Shown here piece after piece: positions 25,701 to 35,998 of a DNA stretch of 64,000 nt. The position numbers and the translations under genes were made by a program. Source of the DNA: Haliotis asinina (lineage: Eukaryota > Mollusca > Gastropoda > Lepetellida > Haliotidae); the NCBI RefSeq assembly GCF_037392515.1, contig NC_090280.1:17424001-17488000 (forward strand). Direction: 5' to 3'. Positions within the stretch are counted from its first letter, which is position 1. The number at the start of each line of letters is the position of its first letter. The notes below the pieces were generated by a model. That model was not told where the DNA came from, did not search any database, and saw only the letters and a list, made by a program, of their open reading frames with translations.

Positions 25701-28700
25701 AACAGTCCCTGTAAATAGCGTTTTGACAATATTCAATGATGTCAGCTTGCAGAAATATTAGCTGATAGTAACCATGTCAACAGAAACCCCAAAGTGTATA
25801 CACTGCAGGTCAAATATCTGTTTTATGTGGATTTTTGTTTGTTGAGAGATCAGTGTCAGTGACCTGGGAATTTTGTCCTACCGAACCTGTAACAGTAGCT
25901 GTTGTGTGATTGGTTCAACCCATTTGGCCATCACGCATTTCATAGGTCACCCAAAGGTTGCCTGACGGAACGTTCTACTAGGGTTGGGTTTGTTAGACTC
26001 AGTGTAAGGAATAACACAGAGACTAAGTTTACTGTGACTGGGAATCTGTGCTGCTAGGTTGATCAGGGTGCCATGGTACAAACACCTTCAGTGCAACAAC
26101 TATAGTAAGCGTATGTTAAGGAGTGGGAGACACGATCACCTTAAGGTTGCAGTTGGCATAAGTTTGCTTAAAGGAATGGAACTCTCGATTATCTCAGCTT
26201 TAATACTGGTGCAGTCTGTATGAATAACTTAGATCATTGCGTTATGAATATACACTGTAGAAAGATTTGGTAATGTATTCATACACTATAGAGAAATTAA
26301 TGCGGTATTAATGCTGACTTTCTACTTGCTTCTTCACTCCTGAAATAATTGAGTGCATGCTTGCTAACTGACTAATCCTTGTGTGCAATAAGATGGTCTG
26401 TGTTGAATTGCTCAGTGAATACTTGTCATGGTACATAGTAGTGCCATGCTGACAGCATTTAACACATTTTATCAACACATCAAAAATATCGAAACCCCAC
26501 AGCATACTGACACCTATATTTTGTCAACAGTATTGAAACCACATTTATTTTATGGCATCTTTAATATATGAACAACATTGAAATCACACATCAATCTTAC
26601 ACACATGTTCAATGCAATTATCAGTTTGATAGATTTGACACGTGAGTTTATGCTGCTGTATTTATGTTCAGTATTTTGGTATGCAGACAGATTGGTCTCT
26701 GTCCCATGAAACTATTGTTGAAGTACGTGAATATATTTAGCATTTTCTCTTTCACAGTGAAAGGCCGGAAATGACTCCTAATGTAGTGTACAGTACACCA
26801 GCCAGCAACGACCCACGGGTAAGTACCTTTAAGAACGTAATTATAAATGTACTATATAAGAACATTCTAGGGTGTAATGTTGTTTTTCATACAATGTCCA
26901 ACTTTGAGATATCAATGTTGAGATATCAAAGAAACCCCACAGAATTAGAATTATAAACTATTTTTCTCTATTTTATTGGAAACAATTCTCGTACACGTGC
27001 ATCATCAACGGGACCATATCATCAAGTTGTCAAAGAGCAAATTAACGATGTTTTGGGGAGATAATTAATCAAAGTTAATAAGCAGAAGAATACAATCAAC
27101 AACAGTACCCGTAAAAGTTGTCAAATGAACATTAGAACTTACTACGTCCATCTTTTTTGCGCGATTGTGTGCCGTACTTCAAGTGACATCTCGGCTTTCT
27201 TCGCCTCGAACTTGATGCTCGGACACAATGTTTAGTGATAAAAAATGTGCATAAAGCATTTTTGTCAAAGGTCATAACCTGGCACAGTACATGCACTAAA
27301 CTCTGTAATGTATGTATAGGTGGTGGTATGTTGTCGATCACGTTCAGAGTAGCATGATTTTACTCATAACTTTCATCTGAATCTAAGTTTACAAAGGATA
27401 TTATCCATTGCTGTTATCTGATTGGCTGCCATAGGTCATATGTTTGATTTTGACCATTCACGATCCTTATAGCAGACTGTGGCAAATAAGCGTCATTAGA
27501 AACTAGTTTTTATCCAAAGAGATTGCTTCTTACAAATCGAAAAATACTCTTGACAAGGTTGATGTTCAGAGCTTTCGAACGATACCCGCCATCAAATGAA
27601 TCGCTGCCTCGCATGTTATTTGTACGGAATTTCGAAAACCGGGGTGAATTTGCCCTAGTTGTATCCCCGTTACCAAGCGGAAAGCCATTGATATTGTGGA
27701 AAAGATGATCATAGATATTAATTGAGAAATCTATAGTAATAATTTTCCGATTACTTGAAAATGAAAATATAAAAAGGTGAAGGGAAACTTAATGGTATCG
27801 CATCGTGGCTCTCAGGTCGGGGATATAATGACATGTTACAAATGAATGCCCCTGCTCCAATAATCACTCACTTCTTGAAAGTGCTTGTGCAAACAACAAA
27901 ACAATTGCAATCGGGCCTCCTATTGCTTGCGTGGCATCTACAAAACAATAGGAAGCAATCACCGTTTGTGAAGTGACAGGAAACAGCAGATCCGATTGGC
28001 ACGTCAAATGGCGACCGGACAGGATTATAACTTTTTAAAAATTGATATTGTGTGTAAATAGCTAGGTATAGAACTTAATAATGTCTAAGGGCAAAATAAT
28101 TTGAAATAATGAAAACTGTACACTTCGATTTGTACTTTATTGAGCATGTATAACTAAGTGTCTGTAATTGTCGTAAACTTCCTAGCAGGTGTACCGCTAA
28201 CCTGTAAGATTGTCCTCACATGGCACTGACAACCAGAAAAATACTTGCGTGAAATTGTGCCTTGTAGATAAGCTGACCCCCTTCTACTGACAACATTCTT
28301 TGGTCCTCAAAATTCGGCTTTAACACAGTAATATACGTTATTCCATCCTTGCCTGCTAGCCTATCACAAATGCATAGATTCTTTCCTCCTAAAGTATGAT
28401 ATATATGAATGAATGGGCCACTTAAAAACAGCATAATATTTAAAGTAAATTGTCAATTCTGATTCAGGAAACATATGGGATTTTTTGTATCACTGTATAT
28501 TTTTAGACCTTTCCTTAATGGTTCTGTTTGCTTACCATGACATTCAAGACTTACAGGTCAATACAGGTCTAATGACCTAAAGGTCATGGTTACAGCAGCC
28601 TGAAGGTGATGGCCTTTGTGATAGTGACAAATGTCATGATGACCTATATTTCGTTAACAAAGGTCATGTCAGATTGACATATTCCTGGACACAGGTAACA

Positions 28701-28994
28701 GGTGGCAGAATTCATTGTCATTTTCGCTCTTACCTTCTGAACTTTACCTCTGAAGAACTGAGTCAAAACTTTCGAATAAGCCCTCATTAACATGGCATGG
28801 AAATTATGACAATCTTTTAAATTCTGCCACCTTACCTTGTCTTGCAGGAAGACGATGACAAAAAAGATCGAAATGCTAACGCAGAAGGCCTACATTATGC
28901 CGACCTTGACCTTGCTAGACTACCTGAGAAAGGAGAACCACGTGCCAGGCAAAAAGATGCTCCAACCGAATATGCATCCATTCGACTGTTTTGA
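10741..28994 (+). CDS. Two-Ig-domain type I receptor with ITIM and ITSM-like tail, 8 exons
   Basis: Spliced gene; exons 10741-10798, 18557-18940, 19513-19863, 22844-22888, 23298-23414, 23650-23677, 26758-26818 and 28848-28994. All junctions are GT-AG and the phases (1,1,1,1,1,2,0) join into one 1191-nt frame, 396 residues plus TGA. Layout: signal peptide 1-19, V-type Ig 20-147, second Ig 148-264, Thr-rich stalk 265-286, helix about 287-309, basic stop-transfer RRRK, tail to 396. The tail has LHYADL (Tyr365, canonical ITIM) and TEYASI (Tyr390, ITSM consensus TxYxxV/I). In animals such paired motifs recruit tandem-SH2 phosphatases (SHP-1/SHP-2, corkscrew), so an inhibitory receptor at the plasma membrane is the natural reading; the ligand is unknown. 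Phase-1 borders around each Ig exon are typical of the Ig superfamily. The least certain link is exon 1 to exon 2, across 7.8 kb. I do not recognise a specific ortholog. Confidence 0.85.
11218..11533 (+). mobile_element. Second-family SINE-like repeat, fullest copy
   Basis: Runs from agcaacccatgcttgccata through aggtgactaaccggattggg, gatcactggattgtctggtc and ctgtaatattgctgagtgcg to gcgtaaaactaaactcac and an (ACTC)n tail. It shares the 3' tail with the tRNA-derived SINE but has a different body. Confidence 0.85.
11472..11533 (+). repeat. (ACTC)n simple repeat at a SINE 3' end
   Basis: Tetranucleotide tail following the gcggcgtaaaactaaactc end of the element at 11218; probably the SINE's own tail. 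Confidence 0.9.
12615..12672 (+). mobile_element. SINE 3' fragment
   Basis: gtcccctgccttgatattgc ... gcataaaacttaacccac, the tail half only. Confidence 0.6.
12905..15878. repeat. Long imperfect inverted duplication flanking a Tc1 relic
   Basis: Segment 12905-13066 is the reverse complement of about 15719-15878 (shared block cttgttttggtggcgaatgt). Segment 13097-13177 is the reverse complement of about 15027-15112 (shared catatcttttcacgtagac). The two blocks are 30 bp apart on the left but about 600 bp apart on the right, so the right arm has an insertion. It could be the long terminal inverted repeats of a DNA transposon or a local inverted duplication. Confidence 0.75.
14226..14560 (-). pseudogene. 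Tc1/mariner transposase fragment
   Basis: The - strand reads PPLTPRHRQARLRWSRHHGQ then WSCALFTDESRFNLHVQGRG, the classic Tc1 transposase core around the second catalytic Asp (FTDESRF). Upstream, SRSTSHRRLKATGL-like sequence matches the end of the DNA-binding part. The flanks are frameshifted and neither terminus of the gene is intact, so it is a dead relic. Confidence 0.8.
16631..16769. mobile_element. TA-type MITE (family with copy at 50715)
   Basis: The left end tatattctggac ... gttggggat is complementary to the right end atccctaactatttttgtcc. The interior (gatattttatcagtgtgtcaatgaat) is shared with the copy at 50715-50846. The terminal TA suggests a Tc1/mariner-mobilised element. Confidence 0.7.
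18557..18940 (+). CDS. Receptor exon 2: V-type Ig domain
   Basis: Residues 20-147. The exon follows a pyrimidine-rich acceptor (tttctatttcag) and ends at AGAA before GTAAGAG. The B-strand cysteine is in LTVRC and the F-strand signature is DAASTYYC, the D-x-A-x-Y-x-C pattern of V-set domains. An extra cysteine sits in LRC shortly before it. One N-glycosylation sequon (NIT) lies near the end. The C-strand tryptophan usual in V-sets is not obvious. A 1-1 phase module encodes the whole domain, as in many Ig superfamily genes. Confidence 0.88.
19187..19346 (+). mobile_element. tRNA-derived SINE in receptor intron 2
   Basis: ggggaagcctagtgattaag, ggttttattccccaggttgg, ctgccatgatattgctggaa, aagcggcgtaaaacc. 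Confidence 0.85.
19513..19863 (+). CDS. Receptor exon 3: second Ig-like domain
   Basis: Residues 148-264. The acceptor is tctgtcgcacag and the donor is GTAAGATG. The domain has a B-strand VSFRC, a tryptophan-rich C strand (LWTWEW) and an F-strand RQFRCSVVN, so it is a C2/I-like Ig fold; a third cysteine is in STEC. Sequons are NIT and NKT. The 351-nt exon is a 1-1 phase module. Codon use and GC content are clearly above the surrounding AT-rich intron. Confidence 0.88.
19901..20095 (+). mobile_element. Second-family SINE-like repeat
   Basis: cctgtcgtaagaggcgacca, gtggtcaggctcactgattt, cagtcactggattctctgat. Confidence 0.7.
20374..20527 (+). mobile_element. tRNA-derived SINE in receptor intron 3
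   Basis: ggggcaacctagtgtttaat, gaagacctggttctattctc, gtgtcccctccatgatattg. Confidence 0.8.
21224..21735. mobile_element. 512-bp element with about 90-bp terminal inverted repeats
   Basis: The left end tcatcctcgatatctccagg ... ttacctccc is the reverse complement of the right end gggaggtaac ... ccctggatatatttaggatga, with scattered substitutions. The interior has no transposase signature, so it is probably non-autonomous. It lies in intron 3 of the receptor. Confidence 0.75.
22844..22888 (+). CDS. Receptor exon 4: extracellular stalk
   Basis: A 45-nt exon between acceptor atatttccag and donor GTGAGT, residues 265-279. It encodes a Gly/Pro/Thr-rich linker (about GQGGPVTGTTQPTTS) that could be O-glycosylated. 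It is too short to stand as an ORF; support comes from its perfect phase 1-1 fit between the second Ig exon and the membrane exon. Confidence 0.8.
23150..23215 (+). mobile_element. SINE fragment
   Basis: ctgcatctattcccctcatg and cccctgccatgatataagcg, shortened body. Confidence 0.5.
23298..23414 (+). CDS. Receptor exon 5: transmembrane helix and stop-transfer
   Basis: Residues 280-318, after acceptor cttgtttcag and before donor GTGAGT. A short DAGVDGG lead is followed by about 23 residues of almost pure Ile/Val/Leu/Ala (residues 287-309), then RRRKNGGEH. No charged residue lies inside the helix, so pairing with an ITAM adaptor through a membrane charge is not suggested. The low-complexity I/V run comes from repeats of gtcatcgtc-like codons. 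Confidence 0.88.
23432..23512 (+). mobile_element. SINE body fragment beside receptor exon 5
   Basis: catgtgaagcccttttctgg, gcagtcatattgctagaatc, starting 18 bp after the exon 5 donor. Confidence 0.5.
23650..23677 (+). CDS. Receptor exon 6: juxtamembrane tail, 28 nt
   Basis: A micro-exon between acceptor catattcag and donor GTAAGTG. It completes Tyr319 and encodes an acidic juxtamembrane stretch (YETKEEDGP). Phase runs from 1 to 2. It is supported only by its splice sites and by the need for a phase-correct link between exons 5 and 7, which it provides without a stop. Confidence 0.75.
24318..24476 (+). mobile_element. tRNA-derived SINE in receptor intron 6
   Basis: taatggttgaagtggccgct, gggttcagttccccacattg, tgctggaatattgc, ggcataaaaccatactcac. 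Confidence 0.8.
26758..26818 (+). CDS. Receptor exon 7: membrane-proximal tail
   Basis: Acceptor ctctttcacag and donor GTAAGTAC. It encodes ERPEMTPNVVYSTPASNDPR, residues 329-348, after the split Gly codon. The tyrosine in VVYSTP is not a canonical ITIM, having Pro at +3, but could be phosphorylated. The exon ends in phase 0. This matters because the ITIM exon and both downstream alternative-exon candidates can also be read from phase 0. Confidence 0.8.
26819..28847 (+). other. Receptor intron 7, free of recognised repeats
   Basis: No SINE or MITE seen. It contains a cluster of AGGTCA/TGACCT hexamers at 28555-28666, shortly before the ITIM exon acceptor. Confidence 0.4.
28848..28994 (+). CDS. 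Receptor exon 8: ITIM/ITSM terminal exon
   Basis: Starts after acceptor tgtcttgcag and runs 49 codons to TGA. It opens with an acidic/basic patch (EDDDKKDR), then LHYADL (ITIM, Tyr365) and, 25 residues later, TEYASI (Tyr390) only six residues before the C-terminus. The family knowledge used is the ITIM consensus [SIVL]xYxx[IVL] and the ITSM consensus TxYxx[VI]. Both tyrosines are in one exon, so alternative last-exon choice would gain or lose both together. Confidence 0.85.
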   Translation, partial: EDDDKKDRNANAEGLHYADLDLARLPEKGEPRARQKDAPTEYASIRLF

Positions 28995-30260
28995 CAACTT
29001 TCTGTGATAAAAAAGACATTGTACATTGACATCCACCTAAAAGTTGTTTCTCCATGTTATCTGTTTGGAAGAGTTATTCCCCTTTTGGAATATGAAACAT
29101 TCAAGGACCTGCTGGCACAGAACCACCCAAGCACTAAGTCTTTTGATAATGTTGTATATTCACTTGTACTTTAACATTTTGAAAGCCAAGAAGTTTAAGA
29201 TGATCCTTATGATTTAAGACAGTTATGGCACCTGTATATTAATACTTACAGCAGGTACCGATTAACAACGATTGTAGCACCAAGATAGTATTTACAGTCA
29301 GGGAATAATACTAACATTATGACAAAGGACATATTAAGACCTTCAAGATTTGACAAAGATAACTATTTTTAATTTAACCTGTGCTTTGTCATGATAGTGT
29401 CTAGCAGGCCATTTGATTTGGCATGTTGTTAGGATTATATTATAAGACTAATTGTCAAGAGTGTATTATTTTTTGTATTAAGTGATGGAATTTGGTTTTA
29501 AATATTATTGAATGAAAATATATTTTCCAAATGAATATTTATCACAATGCAAAAAAATTGCCTTGTTTAGTAAACTGTTTTGTTGAGTAGACACGGGCAA
29601 AATGTTTACACAAAGTGAATGGAAGTGAATTAGGTTATGCAAGAAAGTAACACTTTGACATTGAGAACAAAGCAACTGTATTGTTGACGGTTCCTAAGCA
29701 AACCTAACTAAAGGTGGACTTCATAGTTGGTGCATAAGAAGACAAGTGAGTGTTGATTGCTGTCATGGTATGCTGAGTGTATTGAACTTTGCTTATATGT
29801 CAATCACATGATTAATGGTATTTCAGATAACAGCTTTGAGAGGCATTTCAGACGTGAGATTAGTTTTATGATGTGATAATATTTGCAAACATTTGATTCT
29901 GTGAAATTTGATTTGATGAGATTTTTGTATTTCATAATTTGTATGTTATTTATACAGTATCTTTGCTTAGATATACTGCAAGAGCTTTCTATATTTTGTA
30001 TAAAATATTCAGGTTTCTAACATGTCTCAGTGTTTCATTATACCCAGACTACCCTGATTCTCTGATTTGTATGATTATGTGCTTTCATCAGTAGTTTAAT
30101 ATTGGAAATTCAGAAATGATGAAAGTACAATTCTCTGAAAATACTTGACAAATCTTAGCAGTCAAGACATACTTAATAAGAGAGGCAGATACTTTTTTTT
30201 ATCGTGATCATGCAAATTTTAGTGTTCGAGGCCAATTCACGCACTTCAATTAAAAACTGT
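28995..30260 (+). other. Probable 3' UTR of the receptor ITIM isoform
   Basis: AT-rich non-coding sequence directly after the TGA with no long ORF and no SINE. The first clear poly(A) signal variant is ATTAAA at 30249-30254; a canonical AATAAA lies at 32169-32174. The true 3' end cannot be chosen from sequence alone. Confidence 0.4.
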
Positions 30261-31835
30261 TATTTCAAGCCCTAAACCATCAACAGAGTGATAACTAATA
30301 ATACAATCTTTCTTAAAATGCTGAAAAAAGACCAAGCAGAAAATCTGTTCATCCTGTGATGTGTTTCACACTGGATGGTGCAAGGTGGTTGCTAAAAAAT
30401 TAACCCCATCGAAAACAGGAAAAGAAATGAACTACTACTTATATATTATACATGCAAACAATATCTACATAAATATTATTTCAAAGCCATCAGTACCAAT
30501 TTTGGTAAATTACATGGTTTTGCCTATGGAATAATGGTGTTAAATGTCACCTCCTACTGTGAATTATCACTCATGTGGTATGACCTTCAAGATATGAATG
30601 AAGAGATCACAATTTCTCTCTAAACAGCCTCCCAGACATCACAATCGTAAATCTGTAAGTATTTATGCCCTTCGTCTGCTATAGATGTGAACAAAAAACT
30701 ATGACAGCAACTTCTTTCAAATGTTGATATATGTATATTTTGTGATCAGATTACGTCCATTACTTGAATGTTATATTTAAAGGTGTCTATTTTGAAAAGG
30801 TTTAATAGACTTTGCTTTAGTAGATTCAGCTGTAGGTACTTTCTGTTTCTCAGATCTTTCAGAGTGGAAGTTCTTCTTTTAGATATTTGTCAAATTTACC
30901 CTGATTTATTTTTTTAATGGGAAATTGGTCTTTGGTACATAGACCCAAAATATAAACTAGAGTTAACTGTCCCTCTCTAAGCTTAGTATGGAGATGCAAT
31001 TATATGTTAGATGACAAAGTATGATTAATATCAACATTTGAGGGTGTGTAACAGCGCCTTATTTTGCCTGTTCTTCGCAATAAGACTGAGCATGTCATGG
31101 TAGCTTTTGACTCACTAACTTACTCTATTGCCTCCAAACATGTTCATGTATATCTCAGTCGCCATCTTTTCACCACGTCCACATCATATGTTTGAGACAG
31201 GTAACTTCATCACGCTTAATCAAAGATACTCACCTCTCTCTGGTACACCATATGCTCATATTTGCATGATGTTTTGCTACATTACTCGAAACTTTTCTGA
31301 GTCATTTTTGTCCTATAAAAGAATTAGGGTTGATAAATTTTTATAGACCCATTTTGTTTTCATTTCAAAACTATGTCACATGGCATGGAGTCCACCAAAA
31401 TGTTGCTGCAAACTTGTGTTTGTCTCAGGGGTTCAGTCAGGAATTTTTTCATACATGATACTCTGTTCAACTTTTGATAAAGATATTGAAAACTGGTGGG
31501 GATTTGTTCGGTCTCGGCAAGTGGGTGGAGGGGAGCACAAGTGACCCAGTGGTATGTTATGCTCCAACACTCAGAGTTGCCCCCCTTTGACGAGTCAGAA
31601 ACTTATGACCCTGGCTAGAATTCACCCTTTTCGTGGTTTGTCTGAATAATGCTTGACTTGTCGCACCAATGTCAAATACATTTGGGACCTCTGTCACTTT
31701 AGACTTAATTTGTGTGCCAGGCTAATTTAACTGGAATCACTTTAAAAGCAGCTCCCAGCCATAGTCAACAAATCACAATTTGGTATTAGTTAAACACCTT
31801 TCGAAATCATTCCTTTGACTACAAGATGTTGAGTA

Positions 31836-31945
31836 GTACACTGGTTCAAGTGTTCACTCATCACACCGGATCCCTGGGTTTCAATTCCCCCCAACATGGG
31901 TATACTGTCTGAAGGTGGTGTTACTCAAATATTGCGAAAATGAGT
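31836..31945 (+). mobile_element. tRNA-derived SINE, partial
   Basis: ttcaagtgttcactcatcac, ggtttcaattccccccaaca; the body is decayed. Confidence 0.6.
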
Positions 31946-32168
31946 CCGCAACACCAAACATGTTGTTGTCTAACATCTCTGGATGAGAACAAGACTATAT
32001 TGACATGGCTGAATTGTGAGTTTTCATTCTCATAAAGGGCAATCCCTATCAGTAGTTAAACAGTATAGTTTCTAACATAATACATCAAATGTGTGCTGTA
32101 GTTAGAGTTTTGCTTCAGGCTAGGTACAGATCTAGGAACTAGATGTAGAAACGTATGCTATTTCTTGC

Positions 32169-32174
32169 AATAAA
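32169..32174 (+). terminator. Canonical AATAAA poly(A) signal candidate
   Basis: AATAAA in unique AT-rich sequence, 3.2 kb after the receptor stop codon. It could end a long 3' UTR; no downstream element was scored. Confidence 0.25.
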
Positions 32175-32229
32175 GCTTCAAACTTATTGTATTTGGCTCA
32201 TTTGGCTAAAAGTCAAGTGAGTCTGTGTC

Positions 32230-32290
32230 GAGGGCCCTGGTCCATGAAGTGATTGCAGTGCTAAGGTGATTGTGACTCTCATGCTTTAAC
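32230..32290. mobile_element. Partial copy of the 7909 MITE
   Basis: agggccctggtccatgaagt ... tgctaaggtgattgtgactc resembles one arm, diverged. Confidence 0.35.
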
Positions 32291-33527
32291 ATCTTGTGGC
32301 AAGATTATCTTGTTTAATAGGTACTGTGTGAGTCTGGCATAAACATAATCTCCATGCAAACCACTGAGCCATTGAAATTTAAAGTGCTATTATTGAATAT
32401 GACATCTATACGCTAAGAGGTTCAGATCTGATTTTCAGTATGGCAGGCTTGAAATGTCAATGGACATATCTCAGCTATTTTGGTTCAAAATGAAGTGAAA
32501 TTTGGGAGTCAGAGAGCCTGAACAGATGTATTGGGTGTGAAGTTTGAAGTTTTCACCTTTATGTTACCTTTACTAAATCCTTTATGGCGTGATATTTTCA
32601 AATCTTGGGAAATGACATGTTAAAAGAAAGAAACCTGATCTTTAGGGGATACTAAGAGCAAATAACCGATGTAAGTCGTATTTTACACAACGCTTGTAGT
32701 ATGTTTATGAGCAGTATGGTTCAGACAGCTTTGATCAATAATCCCCAGCCTTGTATATCATTCAGACTGCAATACTCAGTGATTTATAAGAACCCTTTTG
32801 TATATATGGCTATATACTTTCATTAAATAAGTACAAATTAGTTCTTTTGGCAAACACCTTTAGTTTGAGGTGAAATGTCTGAATTTGAAATGTTAGTGTT
32901 ATTTATGGCAAGTTGTATTATACTATTGAATGATACATTCCCAAGTTTCATGTACATAGTTTCTGTGCTGCTTCTTTACCTATTACCTCCCTTGTACATA
33001 ACATGTTAAGATCCACAGAAACAGTAACATGTCTTTGATAAATTTATTCCAGAAGACCGTAGCAACTGATCAGTCTGGTTTATTATGATTGTTTGATTTT
33101 GTTTATCAGGCCAGACCAACAACAGTTTTTGTTTCTCTGACCAGCTGAAACACTTGTGAGGTTTAAAGATATCCATATAATTTACTCTTTGTAGTAATGA
33201 TTGTAGCAAGCTGCAAAACCATCAGAACTTGCTTTGATTACCCTGGGTTTTTTGTTCCAAATACATCCAGAATGACTTATTGCACAAAGAACCCAGTCCT
33301 CTTCTTTGATGTTTGAAAGATGTTTTTTCCAAGTAAACTTTGTACTTTTTTTCTCATGATTAAATCCATTGAGTACAGTCCTTAAAAAGGGCACTATGTG
33401 AATTGTAGATCTGGGCCAAACTTTTTCTTATATCTTGCATTTTGATTGGTTATAATCTCAGTTTGTCTGTTTAAACTTCGATCCCAGTGTGTTGTTAGAC
33501 TGGCTATCAAACTCTCTCTTTATAATT

Positions 33528-33663
33528 GTGGGGGTGGGGTTGCATAGTAACCTAATCAATTCCCAACATGGATACAACGTTTGAAACCCAGTTCTGATAT
33601 CTCCTGCTATGATTGATGTTGCTGGACTATTGCTGAAAATAGCATAAAACCATACTCGGTCAC
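33528..33663 (+). mobile_element. tRNA-derived SINE, degraded head
   Basis: ggttgcatagtaacc, cccagttctgatatctcctg, gctggactattgctgaaaat, gcataaaaccatactc. Confidence 0.65.
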
Positions 33664-34084
33664 TCATTACAAGAAATCAGATTGGTCTGGTCTGTATAAA
33701 CCCAGTCTAGTTATCTACAAGAATGTGCCAAATATACAGAGCAGTGTTTGTTGGTTCATGTTTCCATTAGCTTGCCAGCTTGTCTCAATGCACCGTATAG
33801 TTGTCTGGTGTGCTGTAACCTAGGAGGGTTCAAATCCCATGTTTGAACTAATATGTGTGGTATAGCTTATTTCCTGACACCAAAACCCTAATGACAGTTT
33901 TACCCAAACAGGGAATATTTTGAGTCAGTAACATTGTGTAGATCTGTTATGTTAGCATAGCATGATACTAAGAGCAATACGGTCCACAGCGCCAAATTCA
34001 GTTGCTATGATACTGTACTGAGGAAAACAATAATGGATAACATTATATCACAAGTGCAGCTGTAATTGTATTTTCCTCACAAGT

Positions 34085-34162
34085 TGTGTGATACAAAGGT
34101 TGTGAAGAAACCTTGGAAAAACATAAAGGACCACTTGTGTTTGTGTGATCCCTTGTTTTGCC
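34085..34162. mobile_element. Half copy of the hairpin MITE
   Basis: Contains gtgaagaaacc, ggaaaaacataaagga and tgtgatcccttgtttt, matching parts of 49203-49358. Confidence 0.5.
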
Positions 34163-34611
34163 CTCAGTCTTAGTAATCATAAATCTAGTAATAAGGATGT
34201 TGAACGTTTGGATAAATGTGTGGACGGTAATTGCCCTAGTCCATTTTGAACAGGTTACCTTTTAAAGGTTAATTTGAAAATTGATTTGACTATATTTTAT
34301 GGTTGGTGCCTTAAACTGCTCATGAAGGTCACACGTTTCTGAGCAAATACTTTGTGTCAGATGTAAGTTTTCACAGCATGAATGCTATACCATGGAATGG
34401 ACTGTACACATTCCGTATATTTTTGTTGTTTTCTGACAAGTATTGTACATATTAATGCTTGTTTACCCTTGTATACAACATCTGTTTTGTAAATAAATTT
34501 GACATATATCTTTCCTATATAAATAGTGTTTCTTCTTGAAATGCCATAGCTACGTGATAAGTCAGGAGAAATGAACTGAAGTGTTGTTAGGAAAACACTG
34601 TCATTTGTTAT

Positions 34612-34712
34612 CGGTCTTACATGGGTACAATGTGTGAAGCTTATTTCTGGTGTCCCATGCTGTGATACTGGTGGAGTGTTGCTGAAAGTGGTGGAAAAAC
34701 TAAACTCACTTA
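34612..34712 (+). mobile_element. SINE body fragment
   Basis: ggtacaatgtgtgaagctta, tctggtgtcccatgctgtga, aaaactaaactcac. Confidence 0.65.
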
Positions 34713-35846
34713 CATAGTTTGTGGTTGATAGAGAAAAAAAGCACCTGCTGGATGTGAAGACATCACTGTGTAGCCATATTCGTTCTTCCATTTGCACATG
34801 TTTCACGGGTGGTTCAGGGTCCGTTCCCACACTGCGACAATGTGTGAAAACCCATTTGTGGTGTTCCTGATGGTAGCTGGATGTTGGTAAATGAGGTGTA
34901 TAACTGTTTTCACCTATCTATTATTGTTCGAGGTGCTTTGTACAGTGGTATGAATGAGATTTCACACATCATGTACACCAGTATAAATGGTATTTCTCAC
35001 ATATGTACAGTGCTATAAATGAGATTCATTCACAATTGCACACATCTTTCCTTGGCTGTGCATTGTACTTGTTTACAATAGCCATGTACGTATGTACATT
35101 TAGGATAAATACTATTAATACTAAATCCACATGAGTTGCCTCCATTGCCAAGTAAACAAAACATGCAGATAGCATGAAATAGCATGGCCCTCATTTGATG
35201 CACAGTAGCTACAGAGGTAAAGGAATTATCTGCCAAATATCAGACATGTTGTCTTTATCTTCCATAAAGCCATACGTAACCATGGCTTTCTGATCTTTCT
35301 CCATAACACAGCTTTTTGTTGTCTGAGGCTGTGAATTAACAATACTTACTTGGCTTGGCTAAATATTATTAAAAGTGTTATAACAAGGATGGCATCAGAA
35401 AAATCTACTTAATACTGTCTCATCAGGGTTTTAGACGATTTACAGAGTTGATGAAGTTGAATTACAGTTGGAGAAAATCGGCAGATCTGCCACAAATTGC
35501 CATATTTATAAGTTACCTGAGTCACTGATGGATGTACATTGTCATACCCCTTGGGACAGACTGAAGATTGTAGACAAATGAATGACATTTGCATCTGAGG
35601 GACTGCTGATTGCAATGCATTAACATACCAGAAACCAAGGAATTTAGGTTCTAATCCCACTTCTCTAGTGTAATGTTTTCAGTGTTAGTGACAGTCATGT
35701 CCATATCTCAGAGTTACTTCCCTCACCCATGGGTCCATAGTCCAACAGGGACATCCATGTTGCTGTGTTGTTGGTAACAAGCCCTTCGAGCATCAGTCGT
35801 AATAAGTGAAGCAAACTTCAGGCTTGTTCATGAGCTGTCGGCGAGG

Positions 35847-35998
35847 TAGAGTAGTAGTAGATTCAGATTTGCAAGTCACACCGAAAACCTAGGTTTGATT
35901 CCCCACATAGATACAATTTATGAAGCCAATTTCTGGTATCCCCTGCCATGATATTGCAGGAATATTACTAAGAGCAGCATAGAATTAAACTCCCTCAC
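35847..35998 (+). mobile_element. tRNA-derived SINE
   Basis: ggcgaggtagagtagtagta at the head, aggtttgattccccacatag, gatattgcaggaatattact at the tail. Confidence 0.75.

Noticed and set aside
34357-34830. 157-codon minus frame
   Set aside because: It crosses a SINE copy, has no recognisable domain and no supporting splice or codon bias.
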